From positions 10,976,105 to 11,040,104 of the forward strand of contig OU452214.1 of assembly GCA_911728435.2 (NCBI GenBank): a stretch of DNA of 64,000 nucleotides, in the 5' to 3' direction. The notes beneath the pieces are model-generated. The model was not told the origin of the DNA, did no database searches, and worked only from the letters and a program-made list of their open reading frames with translations. Shown here one piece after another: positions 53,508 through 64,000 of the stretch. A program made the translations under genes and the position numbers. This DNA comes from Apoderus coryli (Eukaryota > Arthropoda > Insecta > Coleoptera > Attelabidae). Positions within the stretch are counted from its first letter, which is position 1, and each line of letters opens with the position of its first letter.

Positions 53508-56500
53508 CTAAAAAAAGTGATTTTCAATATTAACGCCATACGTCAACATCAAATGTCACTTTTACGTCGTCTATGACGTTTGACGTATGATGTTTGACAT
53601 TTGACGTTGACATATGGTTACCCGCACTACTTTTCACGCCATTTTCGTGGTTTTTGCGATGTTATTTTCCATAAGAAATGCACCCGAATTAATTTGACAC
53701 TTTTACCACGTTGCTAATGAAAATGCAAAGTGTCGCAGTGTAATCTGACACTTTTACCACGTTGCTAAAGAAAATGCAGTGTCGCAGTGTAATTTGACAC
53801 TTTTACCACGTTGCTAAAGAAAATGCAGTGTCGCAGTGTAATTTGACACTTTTACCACGTTGCTAAAGAAAATGGAAAGTGTCGCAGTGTAATTTGACAC
53901 TTTTACCACGTTGCTAAAGAAAATGCAAAGCGTCGCAGTGTAATTTGACACTTTTACCACGTTGCTAAAGAAAATGCAAAGTGTCGCAGTGTAATTTGAC
54001 ACTTTTACCACGTTGCTAAAGAAAATGCAAAGTGTTGCAGGGAAAATTGGAATTAATTAGACAGTTTTACCGCGTTGCTAATGAAAATTTAAAATGTCGC
54101 AGCGTAATTTGGAATTAATTTGACACTTTTACCAAGTTGCTAAAGTAAATGGAAAGTGTCGCAGTGTAATTTGACACTTTTACCACGTTGCTAAAGAAAA
54201 TGCAAAGTGTCGCAGTGTAATTTGACACTTTTACCACGTTGCTAAAGAAAATGGAAAGTGTCGCAGTGTAATTTGACAATTTTACCACGTTGCTAAAGAA
54301 AATGTAAAATGTCGCAGTGTAATTTGGAATTAATTTGACACTTTTACCATGTTGCTAATGAAAATGCAAAGCGTCGCAGTGGAATTTGGAATTAATTTGA
54401 CACTTTTACCACGTTTCTAAAGAAAATGCAAAGTGTCGCAGTGTAATTTGACACTTTTAGCACGTTGCTAAAGAAAATGCAAAGTGTCGCAGTGTATTTG
54501 GAATTCATCAGACACTTTGACCACGTTGCTAATGAAAATTTAAAGTGTCGCAGTGTACTTTGGAAATAATTTGACACTTTTACCACGTTGCTAAAGAAAA
54601 TGTAAATTGTCGCAGTGTCATTTGGAATTAATTTGACACTTTTACCACGTTACTAAAGAAAATATAAAGTGTCGCAGTGTAATTTGGAAATAATTGACAC
54701 TTTTACCACGTTGCTAAAGAAAATTCAAAGTGTCGCAGTGTAATTTGATACTTTTAACACGTTGCTAAAGAAAATGGAAAGTGTCGCAGTGTAATTTGAC
54801 AATTTTACCACGTTGCTAAAGAAAATGTAAAATGTCGCAGTGTAATTTGGAATTAATTTAACACTTTTACCATGTTGCTAATGAAAATTTAAAGTGTCGC
54901 AGTGTAATTTGGAATTAATTTGACACTTTTACCACGTTTCTAAAGAAAATGCAAAGTGTCGCAGTGTAATTTGACACTTTTAGCACGTTGCTAAAGAAAA
55001 TGCAAAGTGTCGCAGTGTAATTTGACACTTTTACCACGTTGCTAAAGAAATTACAGTGTCGCAGTGTAATTTGACACTTTTACCACGTTTCTAAAGAAAA
55101 TGCAAAGTGTCACAGTGTAATTTGACACTTTTACCACGTTGCTAAAGAAAATGCAAAGTGTCGCAGTGTAATTTGACACTTTTACGACGTTGCTAAAGAA
55201 AATGCAAAGTGTCGCAGTGTAATTTGACACTTTTACCACGTTGCTAAAGAAAATACAGTGTCGCAGTGTAATTTGACACTTTTACCACGTTTCTAAAGAA
55301 AATGCAAAGTGTCGCAGTGTAATTTGACACTTTTACCAAGTTGCTAAAAAAAATTCAAAGTGTCAAAAGAAACCAGAAATACTCACCATCCTCACTTTCC
55401 TTAGCTTTCAGATCATCAGCATTAGCGACAATCTTAAACGGCGGATCATCTTTCTCTTTAGCCTCATACATATTCACCACGATAGTCAACTCGTAATTTT
55501 GCAGGAAATCATCACACTTAATAATAGTCCCATCAACCACCCCTAAATCCGACAGGAATTTATCGTAATTTCCCTGCAAAAAAAAATCCAAAACCTCACT
55601 ACCCCAAGCATGATTAACCTCCCTCCCACCTCACCTCTGTCTCACCCTCCTCGGAACTAATCATTACAGTCCCTTTGCCGTCTAGCACCGCATCCGGTGC
55701 CACCATATTCAGCTGTTTCTTCAGCACCTCCTCCTCCAGCTCCTTCACGGTCATCTTGTTGACATTCACAAAGATGTTGACGGTCGGCTGGGGGCTGCAC
55801 ACGTAACAATTCGGATTTGGCTTGGTCAGTTCGCGATCGGTAGCGAGAATATATTTCGAATGTACGGATTTGGGTCGCAAGTAAATTGGTGTGCATTTGT
55901 TCAAGTCATCGATGAGAACGCGTTGGGCGTAGAGGACGACTAGACCGGCGATGATGGCGTTCGCTGTTGCTATGGCTGGGATTATGTTACCGGCAATTGC
56001 TGTGGAAACATGATGATTATTTGAAGAGGAATCACCCAGTCCCGAGTCCCCCCCAAGGGAAAATATCACGCTTCGCCTAATTTACTTGACCTATTCGTTT
56101 GACCACGTTGTTAAATATACAGTAGCCTTTGACAGTGTCATTTGACTTAATTTGGACTCGTCGCTAAAAGAACTCTTATAAGACAGTGTAAATTGGCCTC
56201 GTTGCTAAAAATATGATCGATTAGTCAATTAGACACTTTGACCACATTGCTAAATACACTGTAGTCTTTGACAGTGTAATTTGGACTTGATTAGACCCTT
56301 TACACTAGTTAATTAATTAAGAAATTAATTTAAAAAAATATTCACTGTTTCTAACTCAATTTGACACTTTGACCACGTTGCTAACGAAAATTTAAAGTGT
56401 CGCAGTGTCATTTGGAATTAATTTGTCCCCTCTGAATTAGCATGAAATTAATTTTAAAGAATAGACACTGTTTTTCATTCATTTTTAACCTTTCCTCAGC

Positions 56501-59500
56501 GTTGCTAACGAAATTAGTGTAAGACAGTGTAATTTGGACTTGACTAAACCCTTTACACTAGTTGGAAATTAATTTAAAAAAAGATTAACTGTTTCTAACT
56601 CAATTTGACACTTTGACCAGGTTGCTAACGAAAATTTAAAGTGTCGCAGTGTCATTTGGAATTACTTTGTCCCCTCTGAATTAGCATCAAATTAATTTTA
56701 AAGAATAGACACTGTTTTTCATTCATTTTAACCTTTCCTCACCGTTGCTAACGAAATTAGTGTAAGACAGTGTAATTTGGACTTGACTAGACCCTTTACA
56801 CTAGTTGGAAATTAATTTTAAAAAAGATTCACTGTGTCTAACTCAATTTGACACTTTGACCACGTTGCTAAATAAAATGTAAAGTGTCGCAGCGTAATTT
56901 GGAATAATTTGACACTTTTACGACGTTGCTAATGAAAATATAAAGTGTCGCAGCGTAATTTGGAATTATTTGACACTTTTACCACGTTGCTAATGAAAAT
57001 GTAAAGTGTCGCAGTGTAATTTGGACTTAATTTGACACTTTTACCACGTTGCTAATGAAAATATAAAGTGTCGCAGCCTATTTGGAATTATTTGACACTT
57101 TTACCACGTTGCTAATGAAAATGTAAAGTGTCGCAGTGTAATTTGGACTTAATTTGACACTTTTACCACGTTGCTAATGAAAATATAAAGTGTCGCAGCC
57201 TATTTGGAATTATTTGACACTTTTACCACGTTGCTAATGAAAATGTAAAGTGTCGCAGTGTAATTTGGACTTCATTTGACACTTTTACCACGTTGCTAAT
57301 GAAAATGTAAAGTGTCGCAGCGTAATTTAGAATTATTTAACACTTTTACCACGTTGCTAGTGAAAATGTAAAATGTCGCAGTGTAATTTGGAATTAATTT
57401 GACACTTTTACCACGTTGCTAATGAAAATGTAAAGTGTCGCAGTGTAATTTGGACTTAATTTGACACTTTTACCACGTTGCTAATGAAAATGCAAAGTGT
57501 CGCAGCGTCATTTGGAATTATTTGACATTTTTACCACGTTGCTAATGAAAATGTAAAGTGTCGCAGTGCAATTTGGACTTAATTTGACACTTTTACACGT
57601 TGCTAATGAAAATCTAAAGTGTCGCAGCGTAATTTGGAATTATTTGACACTTTTAACACGTTGCCAATGAAAATTTAAAGTGTCCAAGCGTAATTTGGAA
57701 TTATTTGACACTTTTACCACGTTGCTAATGAAAATATTAAGTGTCGCAGCGTAATTTGGAATTATTTGACACTTTTACCACGTTGCTAACGAAAATTTAA
57801 AGTGTCGCAGTGTCATTTGGAATTAATTTGTTCCCTCTGAATTAGCATCAAATTAATTTTAAAGAATAGACACTGTTTTTCATTCATTTTAACCTTTCCT
57901 CAGCGTTGCTAACGAAATTAGTGTAAGACAGTGTAATTTGGACTTGACTAGACCCTTTACACTAGTTGGAAATTAATTTTAAAAAAGATTCACTGTGTCT
58001 AACTCAATTTGACACTTTGACCACGTTGCTAAATAAAATGTAAAGTGTCGCAGCGTAATTTGGAATTATTTGACACTTCTACGACGTTGCTAATGAAAAT
58101 ATAAAGTGTCGCAGCGTGATTTGGAATTAATTTGACACTTTTACCACGTTGCTAATGAAAATATAAAGTGTCGCAGCGTAATTTGGACTTAATTTGACAC
58201 TTTTACCACGTTGCTAATGAAAATGTAAAGTGTCGCAGCGTAATTTGGAATTATTTGACACTTTTACCACGTTGCTAAATAAAATGTAAAGTGTCGCAGC
58301 GTAATTTGGAATTATTTGACACTTCTACGACGTTGCTAATGAAAATATAAAGTGTCGCAGCGTGATTTGGAATTAATTTGACACTTTTACCACGTTGCTA
58401 ATGAAAATATAAAGTGTCGCAGCGTAATTTGGAATTATTTGACACTTTTACCACGTTGCTAATGAAAATATAAAGTGTCGCAGCGAAATTTGGAATTATT
58501 TGACACTTTTACCACGTTTCTAATGAAAATATAAAGTGTCGCAGCGTAATTTGGAATTATTTGACACTTTTACCACGTTGCTAATGAAAATGTAAAGTGT
58601 CGCAGCGTAATTTGGAATTATTTGACACTTTTACCACGTTGCTAAAGAAAATGGAAAGTGTCGCAGCATAATTTGGAATTATTTGAAACTTTTACCACGT
58701 TGCTAATGAAAATTTAAAGTGTCGCAGTGTAATTTGGAATTATTTGACACTTTTACCACGTTGCTAATGAAAATATTAAGTGTCGCAGCGTAATTTGGAA
58801 TTATTTGACACTTTTACCACGTTGCTAACGAAAATTTAAAGTGTCGCAGTGTCATTTGGAATTAATTTGTTCCCTCTGAATTAGCATCAAATTAATTTTA
58901 AAGAATAGACACTGTTTTTCATTCATTTTAACCTTTCCTCAGCGTTGCTAACGAAATTAGTGTAAGACAGTGTAATTTGGACTTGACTAGACCCTTTACA
59001 CTAGTTGGAAATTAATTTTAAAAAAGATTCACTGTGTCTAACTCAATTTGACACTTTGACCACGTTGCTAAATAAAATGTAAAGTGTCGCAGCGTAATTT
59101 GGAATTATTTGACACTTCTACGACGTTGCTAATGAAAATATAAAGTGTCGCAGCGTGATTTGGAATTAATTTGACACTTTTACCACGTTGCTAATGAAAA
59201 TATAAAGTGTCGCAGCGTAATTTGGACTTAATTTGACACTTTTACCACGTTGCTAATGAAAATGTAAAGTGTCGCAGCGTAATTTGGAATTATTTGACAC
59301 TTTTACCACGTTGCTAAATAAAATGTAAAGTGTCGCAGCGTAATTTGGAATTATTTGACACTTTTACCACGTTGCTAATGAAAATATAAAGTGTCGCAGC
59401 GTAATTTGGAATTATTTGACACTTTTACCACGTTTCTAATGAAAATATAAAGTGTCGCAGCGTAATTTGGAATTATTTGACACTTTTACCACGTTGCTAA

Positions 59501-62500
59501 TGAAAATGTAAAGTGTCGCAGCGTAATTTGGAATTATTTGACACTTTTACCACGTTGCTAAAGAAAATGGAAAGTGTCGCAGCATAATTTGGAATTATTT
59601 GAAACTTTTACCACGTTGCTAATGACAATTTAAAGTGTCGCAGTGTAATTTGGAATTATTTGACACTTTTACCAAGTTGCTAATGAAAATGTAAAGTGTC
59701 GCAGCGTAATTTGGAATTATTTGACAATTTTAACACGTTGCTAATGAAAATGTAAAGTGTCGCAGCGTAATTTGGAATTATTTGACACTTTTACCACGTT
59801 GCTAATGAAAATGTAAAGTGTCGCAGCGTAATTTGGAATTATTTGACACTTTTACCACGTTGCTAATGAAAATGTAAAGTGTCGCAGCGTAATTTGGAAT
59901 TATTTGACACTTTTACCACGTTGCTAAAGAAAATGGAAAGTGTCGCAGCATAATTTGGAATTATTTGAAACTTTTACCACGTTGCTAATGAAAATGTAAA
60001 GTGTCGCAGCGTAATTTGGAATTATTTGACACTTTTACCACGTTGCTAAAGAAAATGGAAAGTGTCGCAGCATAATTTGGAATTATTTGAAACTTTTACC
60101 ACGTTGCTAATGAAAATTTAAAGTGTCGCAGTGTAATTTGGAATTATTTGACACTTTTACCACGTTGCTAATGAAAATGTAAAGTGTCGCAGCGTAATTT
60201 AGAATTAATTTGACACTTTTACCACGTTGCTAATGAAAATTTAAGTGTCGCAGTGTAATTTGGAATTATTTGACACTTTTACCAAGTTGCTAATGAAAAT
60301 ATAAAGTGTCGCAGCGTGATTTGGAATTATTTGACAATTTTAACACGTTGCTAATGAAAATGTAAAATGTCGCAGCGTAATTTGGAATTATTTGACACTT
60401 TTACCACGTTGCTAATGAAAATGTAAAGTGTCGCAGCGTAATTTGGAATTATTTGACAATTTTAACACGTTGCTAATGAAAATGTAAAGTGTCGCAGCGT
60501 AATTTGGAATTATTTGACACTTTTACCACGTTGCTAATGAAAATATAAAGTGTCGCAGCGTAATTTGGAATTATTTGACACTTTTACCACGTTGCTAATG
60601 AAAATGTAAAGTGTCGCAGCGTAATTTGTAATTATTTGACACTTTTACCACGTTGCTAATGAAACTGTAAAGTGTCGCAGTGTAATTTGGAATTATTTGA
60701 CAATTTTAACACGTTGCTAATGAAAATATAAAGTGTCGCAGCGTAATTTGAAATTATTTGACACTTTTACCACGTTGCTAATGAAAATTTAAAGTGTCGC
60801 AGTGTAATTTGGAATTAATTTGACACTTTTACCACGTTGCTAATGAAAATGTAAAGTGTCGCAGTGTAATTTGGAATTATTTGACACTTTTACCACGTTG
60901 CTAATGAAAATGTAAAGTGTCGCAGCGTAATTTGGAATTATTTGACACTTTTACCACGTTGCTAATGAAAATGTAAAGTGTCGCAGTGTAATTTGGAATT
61001 AATTGAACACTTTTAGCACGTTGCTAATAAAAATGTAAAGTGTCGCAGCGTAATTTGGAATTATTTGACACTTTTACCACGTTGCTAATGAAAATTTAAA
61101 GTGTCGCAGCGTAATTTGGAATTATTGGCCACTTTCACCACGTTGCTAATGAAAATGTAAAGTGTCGCAGCGTAATTTGGAATTATTTGACACTTTTACC
61201 ACGTTGCTAAAGAAAATGGAAAGTGTCGCAGCATAATTTGGAATTATTTGAAACTTTTACCACGTTGCTAATGACAATTTAAAGTGTCGCAGTGTAATTT
61301 GGAATTATTTGACACTTTTACCAAGTTGCTAATGAAAATGTAAAGTGTCGCAGCGTAATTTGGAATTATTTGACAATTTTAACACGTTGCTAATGAAAAT
61401 GTAAAGTGTCGCAGCGTAATTTGGAATTATTTGACACTTTTACCACGTTGCTAATGAAAATGTAAAGTGTCGCAGCGTAATTTGGAATTATTTGACAATT
61501 TTACCACGTTGCTAATGAAAATGTAAAGTGTCGCAGCGTAATTTGGAATTATTTGACACTTTTACCACGTTGCTAAAGAAAATGGAAAGTGTCGCAGCAT
61601 AATTTGGAATTATTTGAAACTTTTACCACGTTGCTAATGAAAATGTAAAGTGTCGCAGCGTAATTTGGAATTATTTGACACTTTTACCACGTTGCTAAAG
61701 AAAATGGAAAGTGTCGCAGCATAATTTGGAATTATTTGAAACTTTTACCACGTTGCTAATGAAAATTTAAAGTGTCGCAGTGTAATTTGGAATTATTTGA
61801 CACTTTTACCACGTTGCTAATGAAAATGTAAAGTGTCGCAGCGTAATTTAGAATTAATTTGACACTTTTACCACGTTGCTAATGAAAATTTAAGTGTCGC
61901 AGTGTAATTTGGAATTATTTGACACTTTTACCAAGTTGCTAATGAAAATATAAAGTGTCGCAGCGTGATTTGGAATTATTTGACAATTTTAACACGTTGC
62001 TAATGAAAATGTAAAATGTCGCAGCGTAATTTGGAATTATTTGACACTTTTACCACGTTGCTAATGAAAATGTAAAGTGTCGCAGCGTAATTTGGAATTA
62101 TTTGACAATTTTAACACGTTGCTAATGAAAATGTAAAGTGTCGCAGCGTAATTTGGAATTATTTGACACTTTTACCACGTTGCTAATGAAAATATAAAGT
62201 GTCGCAGCGTAATTTGGAATTATTTGACACTTTTACCACGTTGCTAATGAAAATGTAAAGTGTCGCAGCGTAATTTGTAATTATTTGACACTTTTACCAC
62301 GTTGCTAATGAAACTGTAAAGTGTCGCAGTGTAATTTGGAATTATTTGACAATTTTAACACGTTGCTAATGAAAATATAAAGTGTCGCAGCGTAATTTGA
62401 AATTATTTGACACTTTTACCACGTTGCTAATGAAAATTTAAAGTGTCGCAGTGTAATTTGGAATTAATTTGACACTTTTACCACGTTGCTAATGAAAATG

Positions 62501-63442
62501 TAAAGTGTCGCAGTGTAATTTGGAATTATTTGACACTTTTACCACGTTGCTAATGAAAATGTAAAGTGTCGCAGCGTAATTTGGAATTATTTGACACTTT
62601 TACCACGTTGCTAATGAAAATGTAAAGTGTCGCAGTGTAATTTGGAATTAATTGAACACTTTTAGCACGTTGCTAATAAAAATGTAAAGTGTCGCAGCGT
62701 AATTTGGAATTATTTGACACTTTTACCACGTTGCTAATGAAAATTTAAAGTGTCGCAGCGTAATTTGGAATTATTGGCCACTTTCACCACGTTGCTAATG
62801 AAAATGTAAAGTGTCGCAGCGTAATTTGGAATTATTTGAACTTTTAGTGTAATTAGGACTCAGGATCAACTTACATTTAGTGCTAAACCGTGACTGTTCT
62901 GGTATCGCAAAAATCCTGGAACGTATATTTGCGCACGCTGTAACGAAATCCATCGCCGGTTTATCATCCTTGTCCCATACAAGGAAACTTTTACCCTCCA
63001 ATTCCTGTTTTAATACTGCAATACTATCCCCAAATACTTTGGCGCATTTCCCTAGACTCCACACTTGCATATCATTAGCGCGCACATCATCAGCTTTATC
63101 AGCATCAGTTGAAGCTGCCACGGCATCTGTCCAAGGTGTCGGCTTCGGTGGCGTGCGCGTCTTCCATAAATTCTCTGGAAAAAGTGGTTCCTAAGGAAAT
63201 GGGGATCATTTTCCTGCAAGAAACAGGACTTACCCATACTCAACAAGTAGTCGATGTCATTTTTGAAGAACTTATTGAACAATTGTTCAGGGTTGTAACT
63301 GATATCTTGGGCCCATTGTCGCGTGGATACTCGTTTTATATTACCAGCATCTGTTTCACTGTTTTTTCCATCAATTTTCGCTTCAGGATCCTCGGCATCA
63401 GGAGACACATCTTGATCCGGATCATCTTCACCGAATAATTGA
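53320..63442 (-). CDS. Uba2: SUMO-activating enzyme subunit 2, C-terminal part (5 exons)
   Basis: UBA2 pairs with AOS1 (SAE1) as the E1 that adenylates SUMO, takes it on a catalytic cysteine and passes it to UBC9. The five exons here join in consistent phase and give about 415 residues. They cover the end of the Cys-domain insert (IKRVSTRQWAQ.. LFNKFFKNDIDYLLSM), AMDFVTACANIRSRIF, the adenylation-domain return AGNIIPAIATANAIIAGLVV, the second zinc Cys pair PNPNCYVC, the ubiquitin-fold domain (NVNKMTVKELEEEVLKKQLN to DDFLQNYELTIVV) and an acidic tail. The N-terminal Rossmann part, the ATP site and the catalytic Cys must lie upstream of 64000. Two introns (about 6.9 kb and 1.9 kb) are filled with one satellite family. 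Confidence 0.93.
53680..55372. repeat. 51-63 bp satellite, block 1 (Uba2 intron)
   Basis: About 30 copies of GACACTTTTACCACGTTGCT then AA(A/T)GAAAATGCAAAGTGTCG and CAGTGTAATTT. Most are the 51-bp form; others add GGAATTAATTT. Each monomer holds GACACTTT..AAAGTGTC inverted arms. The block fills the last intron almost from splice site to splice site. Confidence 0.93.
55387..55573 (-). CDS. Uba2: Uba2 exon (ubiquitin-fold domain, second half)
   Basis: Acceptor tttttgcag, phase 0 in; donor GATG|gtgagt, phase 1 out. It encodes GNYDKFLSDLGVVDGTIIKC and DDFLQNYELTIVVNMYEAKE, matching the UFD where UBC9 binds. Confidence 0.93.
55635..55999 (-). CDS. Uba2: Uba2 exon (adenylation return, zinc Cys pair, UFD start)
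   Basis: Acceptor tgtttccacag, phase 1 in; donor ACAGAG|gtgagg, phase 0 out. It encodes IAGNIIPAIATANAIIAGLV, KPNPNCYVCSPQP (zinc ligands), NVNKMTVKELEEEVLKKQLN and VAPDAVLDGKGTVMISSEEG. Confidence 0.95.
57781..59858. repeat. 1039-bp higher-order repeat within the satellite
   Basis: GTCATTTGGAATTAATTTGT then TCCCTCTGAATTAGCATC occurs at about 57812 and 58851. GCTAAATAAAATGTAAAGTG occurs at 58028 and 59067. Both pairs are 1039 apart, about 17 monomers. Confidence 0.85.
59541..62838. repeat. 1649-bp near-identical tandem duplication
   Basis: Unique variants recur exactly 1649 bases apart: CCACGTTGCTAAAGAAAATG at 59550 and 61199, and at 59916 and 61565; TTGGCCACTTTCACCACG at 61125 and 62774. 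Between copies I noticed only isolated differences (for example GACACTTTTACC against GACAATTTTACC). 1649 is 27 monomers of 61 bp plus 2. Confidence 0.9.
62875..63174 (-). CDS. Uba2: Uba2 exon (Cys-domain insert)
   Basis: Acceptor ccactttttccag, phase 1 in; donor ACTAAAT|gtaagt, phase 1 out. It encodes NLWKTRTPPKPTPWTDAVA, VWSLGKCAKVFGDSIAVLKQ, FLVWDKDDKPAMDFVTACAN and IRSRIFAIPEQSRFSTK. The open frame seen from 63121 is only part of this exon; the upstream acceptor restores the conserved LW-K-R-PP segment. Confidence 0.94.
63234..63442 (-). CDS. Uba2: Uba2 exon (after the catalytic Cys region)
   Basis: Acceptor tacaattttcag, phase 2 in; donor ATGG|gtaagt, phase 1 out. It encodes QLFGEDDPDQDVSPDAEDPE, IKRVSTRQWAQDISYNPEQL and FNKFFKNDIDYLLSM. 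QLFGE-D..QDVSPD is diagnostic for UBA2. The next exon upstream is not in the window. Confidence 0.92.
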
Positions 63443-64000
63443 CTGAAAATTGTACGCCGTATGACATTTTGCGGATATAGTTTACGCCCGCACTTGCTGT
63501 GACGTCACACAAATATTCGAAGTAAAAGAGAGAAAGGTAGAGAGAAAGGTAGAGAGAGAGAGAGAAAGAGGAAGGTAGAGAGAGAGAGAAAGGTAGAGTC
63601 TGTATTAACAGTGTGTCACTGATCATAAAAATGCAACTATGGCTGTGTGTGGCAAATATTAAGATTAAGTTGACATTTGACTTAACGTTGAGGTTTTTAT
63701 ATTTTTATTCAACAAAACAAAAAAACTTCCAAATTATTTAAAAAAACGCCGAAATTATAAAAAAAAAAACCTCGAAATTATAAAAAAAACTTCGAAATTA
63801 TAAAAAAAACTTCGAAATTATAAAAAAAAAAAACTCGGAATTGTAAAAAAAAACTTCGAAATTATAGAAAAAAAAATCGTAATTATGAAAAAAAAAAACT
63901 CGAAATTAAATAAAAAAAAAACTTCGAAATTATAAAAAAAACAACAAAAATTTCAAGATTAGAAAAAAAAACTTCGAAATTATAAATAAAAAACTTCGAA
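63443..64000. repeat. GA microsatellite and AAACTTCGAAATTATAAA minisatellite
   Basis: 63520-63600 is AGAGAGAAAGGTAGAGAG-type repeat. From 63720 to the end are about a dozen copies of AAACTTCGAAATTATAAAAA (20-24 bp), each with the palindrome TTCGAA or a near form. This is intron of Uba2 upstream of its first exon here. Confidence 0.85.

Larger units (their letters stand above)
56090..62862. repeat. 61-bp hairpin satellite, block 2 (Uba2 intron)
   Basis: Over 100 copies of TTTGACACTTTTACCACGTT, GCTAATGAAAATGTAAAGTG, TCGCAGCGTAATTTGGAATT. The first kilobase includes a longer variant with CCCTCTGAATTAGCATCAAA and CATTCATTTTAACCTTTCCT. The array stops about 12 bases before the upstream exon's donor region. 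Higher-order duplications of 1039 and 1649 bp are listed separately. Confidence 0.95.

Noticed and set aside
53814..55239. ORFs with repeated VVKVSNYTATLCIFFS
   Set aside because: A 51-bp monomer is a multiple of three, so its translation stays open by chance.
53680..62862. CRISPR-like array of regular repeats
   Set aside because: There are no distinct spacers, the whole monomer is repeated, the context is an animal intron and no cas genes are present.
63336..63626. Minus-strand ORF with Ser/Leu/Tyr repeats overlapping Uba2
   Set aside because: It translates the GA microsatellite and reads the Uba2 exon in the wrong frame.

Overview
This is an A+T-rich nuclear window from an insect or a close arthropod relative. 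It has spliced genes with GT..AG introns, AATAAA signals, and decayed mariner and LINE pieces. The proteins closely resemble the neurabin/spinophilin, YTHDC1 and UBA2 families. The exact order cannot be read from the sequence. Three genes can be supported: (1) a neurabin/spinophilin gene (Spn) on the minus strand, 37368 to 6516, reconstructed here as 19 coding exons whose splice phases all agree and which encode about 1762 residues; (2) an intronless YTH-domain m6A reader (YTHDC1/YT521-B type) on the plus strand, 46505-47860; (3) the C-terminal five coding exons of the SUMO-activating enzyme subunit UBA2 (minus strand, 63442 to 53320), whose 5' exons lie beyond the window. A small unrecognised open frame ends at 306 and carries a frame break.

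Layout: 1-306 ORF tail; 760-2060 and 3280-6055 are a 31-32 bp satellite with A-rich blocks; 6516-37368 is Spn, with large repeat-filled introns; 37.6-42.4 kb is a TG-rich array holding a dead mariner transposase; 41.1-42.7 kb has two copies of an element ending in a tRNA-Ala-like domain; 42.7-46.5 kb is mostly unique and includes a second mariner scrap; 46.5-47.9 kb is YTHDC1; 48.2-49.2 kb is a long palindrome plus a hairpin-tail motif; 49.2-53.3 kb is largely empty; 53.3-63.4 kb is UBA2, with two introns filled by a 51-63 bp hairpin-forming satellite; the window ends in GA-rich and TTCGAA-rich minisatellites.

The genes are ordinary housekeeping or neuronal genes: a PP1/actin scaffold, an m6A reader and an E1 subunit. 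They form no common pathway. The unusual part is the DNA between exons. Several large introns are dominated by a tandem repeat different from that in other introns. In one Spn intron the repeat unit includes a copy of the end of the neighbouring exon together with its 5' splice site, so up to four decoy donor regions trail the true one. The UBA2 satellite is built from monomers that each carry an internal inverted repeat, and it shows fresh 1.65 kb and 1.04 kb higher-order duplications. No prokaryotic feature, CRISPR array or intact virus was seen.
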